From assembly GCF_001263795.1 (NCBI RefSeq), contig NZ_LHUR01000022.1:352939-416938 (forward strand): a DNA stretch of 64,000 bases, in the 5' to 3' direction. This DNA comes from Clostridium homopropionicum DSM 5847 (GTDB taxonomy: Bacteria > Bacillota > Clostridia > Clostridiales > Clostridiaceae). The notes under the pieces are model-generated. The model was not told where the DNA came from, did no database searches, and saw only the letters and a program-made list of their open reading frames with translations. Position numbers and translations under genes: made by a program. Shown here piece after piece: positions 57,908 to 64,000 of this stretch (its first letter is position 1; every line of letters starts with the position of its first letter).

Positions 57908-58543
57908 TTAACTAATAACTTTACTTATTTCCTCTATAATTTTGCCTATCTCCTCTTTTTTGGTTTTCATACTTGCCTTATTTACTATCATTCTTGCACT
58001 TATTGGACATATCTCTTCAACAATAATTAAGCCATTTTCTTTTAGAGTAGAGCCAGTTTCTACAATATCAACTATTGCATCTGCAAGTCCTACAATAGGA
58101 GCTAGCTCTACTGAACCTTCTATTTTTATAATTTCTATATCAAGTCCCTTTGTTCTAAAAAATTCTCTAGCCACCTCTGGATACTTAGTTGCTATTTTTT
58201 TTCTATTATATCCTTCATCTAAATTAAAATCAGGTAAAGCAGCTAGGGCAAACCTGCACTTTCCAACCTTTAAATCTAACACTTCATAAAATTCTTTATT
58301 CTTTTCCATTAAGGTATCTTTTCCTACAATACCTATATCAGCCGATCCATATTCTACATAAGTTGTAACATCCGGAGCTTTTACAAGAAAAAAATCAATA
58401 TTAAATTGTTCATTTTCAGATTTAAATATTAGCTTTCTCCCTTTATCCTCAAGCTCAGTTATATCTGCCCCAATAGACTTAAATATTTCTACAGCATGCT
58501 CTTCAAGTCTACCCTTAGTTAGTGCTATTCTTACTTTCTTCAC
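57908..58543 (-). CDS. hisG: ATP phosphoribosyltransferase, short form
   Basis: First and feedback-controlled step of histidine synthesis (211 aa). Has [20 protein letters not shown] and [20 protein letters not shown]. It is the short form without the C-terminal regulatory domain, which needs HisZ as partner, and hisZ is directly upstream. GTG start at 58543 after GAGGTGGTTTAA. Confidence 0.97.
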   Translation of the reverse strand: MKKVRIALTKGRLEEHAVEIFKSIGADITELEDKGRKLIFKSENEQFNIDFFLVKAPDVTTYVEYGSADIGIVGKDTLMEKNKEFYEVLDLKVGKCRFALAALPDFNLDEGYNRKKIATKYPEVAREFFRTKGLDIEIIKIEGSVELAPIVGLADAIVDIVETGSTLKENGLIIVEEICPISARMIVNKASMKTKKEEIGKIIEEISKVIS

Positions 58544-58564
58544 TTAAACCACCTCAAATTATTA

Positions 58565-59836
58565 TTAGCTTATTACTAAAGTACTTAGAAATTTATCCAT
58601 TTTCACTATATCGCATTCATCTGTTAATAGATCAAATACTTTAAGGTTATTTTCATCTATAATGCTAATCATACTGTGAATTTTGTTTTCCTTCCCATAT
58701 TCAATAGATTCATTTTCTTTACTAAATAAGCTTAATTCACATATAAAATCATTTTGCCTAATTAAATTCATCAATTCATAAGCATTTTTTAGATATTCTT
58801 CTTTATAATAAATAACAATTTTCTTAGTTTCCTTTATCTTTAATGTATTTTGTTTCTTTAAAGCATCCATAACATTGTCCACATTAATGGCAAAGCCTGT
58901 AGCAGGAAGATTTGTTCCAAATTGCTTAATTAAATTATCATATCTTCCCCCACTTAATATATAATCTCCAACTTCTTCAACATATCCTTTAAAAATAATT
59001 CCAGTATAATAATCTATATTTTGTACCATTCCTAAATCAATGGATATATAAGAGCTTAGACCAATCTCATGGATAATTTTATATATATTATGAATATTAT
59101 CTAATGCCTCTAAAGCTTTTTGGTTATTAGTCAAACTTCTTGCTTCATCAATAATACTAATATCTCCAAATAGTTGAGGGAGCTTTTCTAATATTTCTAT
59201 ATTATCTTCTGAGATACCATACTGTTTATCTCTTAAGAAGTTGCTAAGAGTAACATAATTTTTATTCTCAATTATGCTTCTCATTTTTTCTAGATCCTCT
59301 TCATTAATTTCTGTATCCTCAATTAGAGCTTTAAAAAACTTTGCTTCACCTAATTCGATTTTAAAATTCTTTAAACCTAAATTTAATAAAGCTTCTATAG
59401 CATTAATAATTGCCTCTGCATCTGCTTTAATATTTTTTACTCCAATTATCTCTATACCTGATTGAGTAATTTCACTAGTTTTACCATTTAAATTTTCATT
59501 TATTCTAAAAATGTTTGAATTGTAGCATAGTCTTAATGGGTAATTACTTTGCTTTATTTTTGTTGATGCTATTCTTCCTATAGGTGTTGTCATATCAGGC
59601 CTTAGCACCATTATTCTTCCGGCATTATCAAAAAGCTTATACATCTTTTCTTGTGAAATAGACTGGCTTTCTAAATCAAAAACATCGTAAAATTCAAGAG
59701 TTGGTGATATTATTTCTGAAAATCCACTCTGTTTATATGATTTTCTTAATGATTCTTCTATAGTTAACTTTTCATTGCATTCTTCAAAAAGTATGTCCTT
59801 CATTCCATCGGGTATATATCTTTTCCACTTTCCCAT
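58565..59836 (-). CDS. hisZ: ATP phosphoribosyltransferase regulatory subunit
   Basis: Histidyl-tRNA-synthetase-like regulatory subunit (423 aa) for short HisG. [11 protein letters not shown] core ([34 protein letters not shown], then [20 protein letters not shown]). Its place heading the his operon next to short hisG identifies it as HisZ rather than HisS. ATG at 59836 after GTGGAGGCAGTGCT. Confidence 0.94.
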   Translation of the reverse strand: MGKWKRYIPDGMKDILFEECNEKLTIEESLRKSYKQSGFSEIISPTLEFYDVFDLESQSISQEKMYKLFDNAGRIMVLRPDMTTPIGRIASTKIKQSNYPLRLCYNSNIFRINENLNGKTSEITQSGIEIIGVKNIKADAEAIINAIEALLNLGLKNFKIELGEAKFFKALIEDTEINEEDLEKMRSIIENKNYVTLSNFLRDKQYGISEDNIEILEKLPQLFGDISIIDEARSLTNNQKALEALDNIHNIYKIIHEIGLSSYISIDLGMVQNIDYYTGIIFKGYVEEVGDYILSGGRYDNLIKQFGTNLPATGFAINVDNVMDALKKQNTLKIKETKKIVIYYKEEYLKNAYELMNLIRQNDFICELSLFSKENESIEYGKENKIHSMISIIDENNLKVFDLLTDECDIVKMDKFLSTLVIS

Positions 59837-59890
59837 AGCACTGCCTCCACTTTATTAGTTTAATGCTTTAACGTAGTAAATTATAAAATT

Positions 59891-59920
59891 ATAATATCAT
59901 TTAATAACTTTCCTTGTCAA
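59891..59920 (-). promoter_or_regulatory. Promoter of the his operon
   Basis: TTGACA (59915-59920) and TATTAT (59891-59896), 18-bp spacer, on the minus strand. The leader to hisZ is only about 50 nt, too short for a T-box, so no attenuator was seen. Confidence 0.8.
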
Positions 59921-59929
59921 CAAAAAACA

Positions 59930-59963
59930 AAACTGCTTTACACATATATTATATGTGTAAAGC
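59930..59963 (-). terminator. Terminator after the 67-aa gene
   Basis: Arms GCTTTACACATATA and TATATGTGTAAAGC on the minus strand, followed by AGTTTTGTTTTTTG. It lies between the small gene and the his promoter. Confidence 0.8.
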
Positions 59964-59971
59964 ACTAATTT

Positions 59972-60175
59972 TTAAAAGAGATTATTGCCTAATATTTCTT
60001 TTATTTTTTTATTTCTATCATAGCTATCTGAAACTGAGTTAAGTGTACTCATATTTCCTGTATAATCATTTACTCCATAATCTCTAGCTACAACTTGATT
60101 TTTATTTTCATAATATCTTGGTATTCTTACATCTCTACCGTTTGTTCCTTGATGCTGTAATGGATATTTTTCCAT
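59972..60175 (-). CDS. Small unknown protein (67 aa)
   Basis: Hydrophilic 67-residue protein beginning MEKYPLQHQGTNGRDVRIPR and ending KIKEILGNNLF. I do not recognise it. ATG at 60175 is 8 bases after AAAGGAGG, an ideal Shine-Dalgarno, and a strong terminator follows. Its first 41 bases overlap the end of the 79-aa gene in another frame. Confidence 0.65.
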   Translation of the reverse strand: MEKYPLQHQGTNGRDVRIPRYYENKNQVVARDYGVNDYTGNMSTLNSVSDSYDRNKKIKEILGNNLF

Positions 60176-60374
60176 TCTCATCTCCTCCTTTAGAATAAAT
60201 ACTAAAGTCATTTTTTTCAAGCATGTTGTAGATAAGCTCTGAAGTTTCCACACTATCATTATTTAAAGTTATTGTAAATTTATCATTTACATCCACAATA
60301 CCAATATAGTCATATATCTTACTATAATCACTAAGGTTAACTTTACCGATGATATCAAGCTTATACTCTGACAT
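60135..60374 (-). CDS. Small unknown protein (79 aa)
   Basis: 79-residue soluble protein beginning MSEYKLDIIGKVNLSDYSKI, with a strand-turn pattern (VDVNDKFTITLNNDSVETSE). Function unknown. ATG at 60374 follows AAAGGTGAGATTTT. It overlaps the 67-aa gene, which suggests they are translated together. Confidence 0.65.
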   Translation of the reverse strand: MSEYKLDIIGKVNLSDYSKIYDYIGIVDVNDKFTITLNNDSVETSELIYNMLEKNDFSIYSKGGDENGKISITASRNKR

Positions 60375-60490
60375 AAAATCTCACCTTTCGATTGATTTAA
60401 ATTTATTTTTTGCATTTTAAAATTATTTATTCCTAATAAAATATATAATTACTTATTTTGTTTATAAATTATGAACATTCTTTGGTTAAT

Positions 60491-60519
60491 TTGCTGTAGG
60501 TATAAAATGGTGTTATAAT
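60491..60519 (+). promoter_or_regulatory. Promoter of rubrerythrin
   Basis: TTGCTG (60491-60496), 17 bp, TATAAT (60514-60519), 41 bases upstream of the rubrerythrin ATG. The overlapping TTATAATTAATTTTA is only a half-match to a PerR box. Confidence 0.65.
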
Positions 60520-60560
60520 TAATTTTAGGATAAGAATAAATTAGTTTGGAGGTAATCCTT

Positions 60561-61151
60561 ATGAAAAACTTGAAAGATACAAAAACAGCAGAAAATTTAA
60601 TGAAAGCTTTTGCTGGAGAATGTCAAGCTAGAACTAAATATACTTATTATTCTTCTCAAGCTAAAAAAGATGGATATGTACAAATCTCCAACATCTTTAT
60701 GGAAACAGCAGAAAATGAAAAAGAACATGCTAAAAGATTTTTAAAACACTTATTAGAAGATGAAAATCTTCATGGTGAAGCAATTAATATCAATGCAGCA
60801 TATGGTATAGGATTAAGTGATACAATAGCAAATTTAGGTTATGCCGCCAATGGCGAACATGAAGAGTGGGAAGAACTTTACCCAACATTTGCAAAAGTTG
60901 CTGAAGAGGAAGGCTTCATTGACATTGCCGCAACTTTTAGAAATATAGCAAAAGTAGAAAAAGCCCACGAAGAAAGATATAGAAAATTAGCTGAAAATAT
61001 TTCAAATGGAACAGTATTTAAAAAAGATGGCGTAACTTACTGGAAATGTAATAACTGTGGTTACATACATGAAGGACCAGAAGCCCCTGGTAAATGTCCT
61101 GCTTGCTTACATCCTCAAAGTTATTTTGAAGAGTTATGCAAAAACTATTAA
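60561..61151 (+). CDS. Rubrerythrin
   Basis: 196-aa non-haem iron peroxidase of classic order: di-iron four-helix bundle ([53 protein letters not shown]), then the C-terminal rubredoxin centre [20 protein letters not shown]. It removes H2O2 in anaerobes. ATG at 60561 follows TTGGAGGTAATCCTT; a TTG five codons earlier is inside the ribosome binding site. Second rubrerythrin in this window. Confidence 0.96.
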   Translation: MKNLKDTKTAENLMKAFAGECQARTKYTYYSSQAKKDGYVQISNIFMETAENEKEHAKRFLKHLLEDENLHGEAININAAYGIGLSDTIANLGYAANGEHEEWEELYPTFAKVAEEEGFIDIAATFRNIAKVEKAHEERYRKLAENISNGTVFKKDGVTYWKCNNCGYIHEGPEAPGKCPACLHPQSYFEELCKNY

Positions 61152-61155
61152 TAAT

Positions 61156-61200
61156 AAAAAATGCTTGTGTACAATCTCTTGTCACAAGCATTTTCTTTAT
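61156..61200. terminator. Terminator between rubrerythrin and the EF-G paralogue
   Basis: Arms AATGCTTGTG and CACAAGCATT close a 13-base loop, followed by TTCTTTATTCTTTTT on the plus strand and A-rich bases before it on the minus strand. Confidence 0.75.
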
Positions 61201-63284
61201 TCTTTTTCTTTAACCTTAGAATTACTTATTACTTTTTCTGCTTCAGTAATTGGAAGTTCTTCATATTTATAAAACTTCATTTCAAAACTTCCCCGTGCAC
61301 CAGTTATAGATTTTAAGTCAGTAGCATATTTAAACATTTCAGCTAATGGAACTTCAGCAATTATTCTTTGGTATCCCTTATATGCTTCCTCCATTCCATG
61401 TACTTTTCCTCTCTTTTTATTTATATCACCTATTACATCTCCCATATAATCATCAGGGACTTCTATCTTAACATGCATAATAGGTTCTAAAAGTACTGGT
61501 GTTGCCTCTTGCATACCTTTTTTATAGGCTATAGATGAAGCAACTTTAAATGCCATTTCGGAAGAATCTACTGGATGAAAAGAGCCATCATATAAGGTAG
61601 CTTTTAATCCTATTACAGGATATCCTGCAAGCACCCCATGCTTCATGCATTCTTTTAATCCTTTTTCAACAGCAGGTATATATTGCCTTGGAACCACTCC
61701 TCCTACTACTTTATCTACAAATAAAAGCTCTTCTTTACCATCGTCCCTTGGTTCAAATTTTATTTTTACATCACCATACTGTCCGTGACCACCACTTTGT
61801 TTTTTATGCTTTCCTTGAACATCTGACTGTTTTCTTATAGTTTCTCTATATGGAACTTTTGGAGTTTGTAATTCAACATCTACTCCAAACTTATTTTTCA
61901 ATTTATTTGCAATTATCTCTAAATGAGTTTCTCCAATACCAGAAATTATAGTATCAGCATTTTCCACATCCCTTGTAATCCTTAGAGTCGGATCTTCATC
62001 TAAAAGTTTAGCTAATCCAAGAGATATCTTTTCTTCATCTCCTTTAGCCTTTGTAAGTACTGCCATAGAAATTGAAGGATTAGGGAATTGAATTTTTTCA
62101 TACGCTATATTGTTTTGTACTTCGCTTAAAGTATCTCCTGTACTAGTAAATTGGAGCTTTGCAACAGCTCCTATGTCCCCTGCAAAAACCTCTTGTGTCT
62201 GAGTCTGTTCTTTACCTTTTAGGAAATACAAAGAACCTATTCTCTCTTGTTTCTTATTATTTATATTATAAACCATTGAATCTGCCTTTGCCTTACCAGT
62301 AATGACCTTAAAAATTGATAGCTTTCCTACAAAAGGATCTGCAATAGTTTTAAAGACAAAAGCTGAAAATGGTCCATTTTCATCTATGCTAACCGAAATT
62401 TTTTCGTTATTATCTATTCTAAATGCTGCAATAGGTGCTGAATCCTTTGGTGAAGGGAAAGACTCCATTATATCTTCTAATAAGGTGTTTATTCCTATTC
62501 CTTTTAATGCTGAACCACAAGTTACAGGTGCTATATCCCCTGATTCTATACCTTTAATTAGTCCATCATATATTTCTTCATCACTTAAAGTTCCTTCTGA
62601 AAAATATTTTTCTAACAATACTTCATCAGTCTCAGCAACTGATTCTATTATCATCTTCTTATATTCTTCAACTTTTTCTGAAAATTCTTCTGGTACTTCT
62701 GTAATATCCATCTCATGAGTTTTAGGATTAAAAATCCTTGCTTTGTTGGATATTATATTTACTACCCCTTTGAAATCGTTTTCCTTGCCTATAGGATATT
62801 GAATTGGTACTACCGATATGCCAAACTTATCTTTAAGCTGCATTAAGACATTTTCAAAATCACTATTTTCTGTGTCTAATTTGCTTATAAAAAAGGCTCG
62901 GGGCAAACTATATTTATTTACATAGTCCCATGCTTTCTCTGTACCTACTTTTATTCCTGATCTAGCTGATACAGTAATTATTGACATATCTACTGCTTTT
63001 AATCCCTCTATCATTTCTCCAACAAAATCAAAATAACCTGGGGTATCCACTACGTTAATTTTAACGTTATCCCATTCACAATTTAATATTGATGTTGAAA
63101 TTGATATTCTTCTTTTCTTCTCTTCTGGATCATAATCACTGGTTGTATTGCCATCTTCAATCTTTCCAAATCTGTCAATTGCTTTCGTGTAATATAATAT
63201 GGCTTCAGCAAGTGTTGTCTTTCCTGAGCCGCTATGTCCAATTAATCCGATATTTCTTAAATCCTGGGTTTTGCAAACTTTCAT
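61197..63284 (-). CDS. EF-G-like translational GTPase (paralogue)
   Basis: 695-aa second EF-G. It has all five domains by length, with G1 LIGHSGSGKTTLAEAILYYT (15-34). G3 is DTPGYFDFVGE (residues 80-90) and G4 SKLD (134-137) instead of NKxD. The catalytic histidine of DTPGH is replaced by Tyr84. The C-terminal part keeps SGGHGQYGDVKIKF and [20 protein letters not shown]. It is distant from fusA; role unknown (a class of EF-G2 exists, for example in mycobacteria). ATG at 63284 after AAGGGGGACTTAAT. Confidence 0.9.
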   Translation of the reverse strand: MKVCKTQDLRNIGLIGHSGSGKTTLAEAILYYTKAIDRFGKIEDGNTTSDYDPEEKKRRISISTSILNCEWDNVKINVVDTPGYFDFVGEMIEGLKAVDMSIITVSARSGIKVGTEKAWDYVNKYSLPRAFFISKLDTENSDFENVLMQLKDKFGISVVPIQYPIGKENDFKGVVNIISNKARIFNPKTHEMDITEVPEEFSEKVEEYKKMIIESVAETDEVLLEKYFSEGTLSDEEIYDGLIKGIESGDIAPVTCGSALKGIGINTLLEDIMESFPSPKDSAPIAAFRIDNNEKISVSIDENGPFSAFVFKTIADPFVGKLSIFKVITGKAKADSMVYNINNKKQERIGSLYFLKGKEQTQTQEVFAGDIGAVAKLQFTSTGDTLSEVQNNIAYEKIQFPNPSISMAVLTKAKGDEEKISLGLAKLLDEDPTLRITRDVENADTIISGIGETHLEIIANKLKNKFGVDVELQTPKVPYRETIRKQSDVQGKHKKQSGGHGQYGDVKIKFEPRDDGKEELLFVDKVVGGVVPRQYIPAVEKGLKECMKHGVLAGYPVIGLKATLYDGSFHPVDSSEMAFKVASSIAYKKGMQEATPVLLEPIMHVKIEVPDDYMGDVIGDINKKRGKVHGMEEAYKGYQRIIAEVPLAEMFKYATDLKSITGARGSFEMKFYKYEELPITEAEKVISNSKVKEKE

Positions 63285-63442
63285 ATTAAGTCCCCCTTAT
63301 TCTGTAACTTAGAAGTTACTAAAAATATGTTTTTTAATTAGAGCATTTAATAAATTACTTAGTTTGACAGAATATTTAGTTTTATTACTATTTAATTGTA
63401 TTATTTATTAACCTCCTATATTACTTAAAATTTAATATAAAA

Positions 63443-63482
63443 TAAAAAAGGTCTATACTTTAATAATAAAGCATAAACCTTT
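63443..63482 (-). terminator. Terminator of the rRNA operon
   Basis: A 14-bp stem (AGGTTTATGCTTTA with TAAAGTATAGACCT, two G-T pairs) and short loop, followed by TTTTTATTTT on the minus strand, about 35 bases past tRNA-Asn. The rest of 63285-63442 is AT-rich and shows nothing else. Confidence 0.85.
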
Positions 63483-63517
63483 AAATAATCAACTACAAAA
63501 TTATATTTATAAAAAAA

Positions 63518-63592
<75 letters not shown>

Positions 63593-63598
63593 ATATTA

Positions 63599-63714
63599 CC
63601 TGGCGGCGACCTACTCTTCCACACCGTCACCAGTGCAGTACCATCGGCGCTTTGAAGCTTAACCTTCGTGTTCGGAATGGGAACGGGTGTTACCTTCAAG
63701 CCATAACCACCAGA
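63599..63714 (-). rRNA. rrf: 5S ribosomal RNA
   Basis: About 116 nt on the minus strand, from TCTGGTGGTTATGGC to GGTCGCCGCCAGG. The core ACCCGTTCCCATTCCGAACA is the universal 5S signature; 5' and 3' ends pair. Ends are estimated to within a few bases. Confidence 0.96.
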
Positions 63715-63904
63715 TGACCAGGCATCCAAAATCTTAAGCAGACATCCCAAATTTATAATTTGGTGATGGTCGCTTACACAGCGTGCCGATTTTGTGATGA
63801 TCGGTTACTCCTCAGCTTTGCTGAGAGAGTTTCCTTTTTGTTGTTGACAAATCTGAAAAGAATATTGAAATTATTCTCTCAAAATTGCACAGTGAATTAA
63901 TATT

Positions 63905-64000
63905 GATCAAGTCCTCGACCTATTAGTATTAGTCAGCTGAGTACATTACTGCACTTACACCTCTAACCTATCAACCTGATGGTCTTTCAGGGGTCTTACT
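63905..64000 (-). rRNA. rrl: 23S ribosomal RNA (3' end only)
   Basis: The minus strand reads AGTAAGACCCCTGAAAGACC at the window end, then TCAGGTTGATAGGTTAGAGG, and finishes ACTAATAGGTCGAGGACTTG, the standard 3' end of 23S rRNA. The gene runs off the right edge. The 190-base spacer to 5S holds only AT-rich processing sequence. Confidence 0.95.

Noticed and set aside
59837..59920. T-box or attenuator ahead of hisZ
   Set aside because: The leader is only about 50 nt and has no His codon run or hairpin.
60510..60526. PerR box before the second rubrerythrin
   Set aside because: TTATAATTAATTTTA matches only one arm of the consensus, and the rest is the -10 box; not called.

Overview
The window is about 64 kb of a low-GC Firmicute chromosome. 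Gene content and order (str/S10/rpo ribosomal block, sigH, ispD-cysS-mrnC, disA-radA-clpC-mcsB-mcsA-ctsR, two rubrerythrins, ThyX, ECF-type vitamin transport) point to Clostridium in the broad sense, an anaerobe. Nearly all genes lie on the minus strand, so transcription mostly runs from right to left. No phage, IS element or CRISPR array was seen; this is core chromosome with a few accessory patches.

Layout by region. 1-19.3 kb: translation and transcription core. On the minus strand, from right to left, these are tRNA-Thr and tuf copy 2; rpmG-secE-nusG-rplK-rplA; rplJ-rplL behind an L10-type leader; rpoB-rpoC; rplGB-rpsL-rpsG-fusA-tuf copy 1; and rpsJ-rplC-rplD, where rplD is cut by the window start. 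19.4-34 kb: sigH, yacP, rlmB, thyX, mrnC, cysS, ispD and a PIN/TRAM protein; then disA and radA; then the protein-quality-control operon ctsR-mcsA-mcsB-clpC with a CtsR operator at its promoter. 34-41 kb: a sigma-54-dependent operon (small membrane protein, Na+/solute symporter, unknown protein, KAS III-like enzyme, CoA-transferase). It is divergent from its likely PAS/AAA+/Fis activator, and a near-perfect -24/-12 promoter lies between them. 41-45 kb: reverse rubrerythrin with a PerR-like box, a P1-family peptidase, an ECF S component and an MFS transporter.

45-50 kb: a 45-residue peptide gene with its own promoter and ribosome binding site, ending in a Cys-x3-Cys tail. It is convergent with a pantothenate operon (panG-panB-panC-panD) whose leader carries an intrinsic terminator and a possible antiterminator. 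A WG-repeat protein, a small CxxC protein, a HesB-like protein and cardiolipin synthase follow. 51.8-59.9 kb: a complete histidine operon hisZ-G-D-B-H-A-C-F-I-E, with short palindromic repeats in two of its gaps. 60-64 kb: two small unknown genes, rubrerythrin, an EF-G paralogue lacking the catalytic histidine, then the end of an rRNA operon (23S 3' end, 5S, tRNA-Asn, terminator).

Most regulatory calls are read by eye as -35/-10 boxes with 17-18 bp spacing, stem-loops with a U-tract, or known operator consensus sequences. Start codons were chosen from Shine-Dalgarno spacing; many genes use GTG or TTG. The best candidates for something undescribed are the Cys-tailed peptide at 45.2 kb, the metabolic role of the sigma-54 operon at 34-39 kb, and the pan-operon leader RNA.
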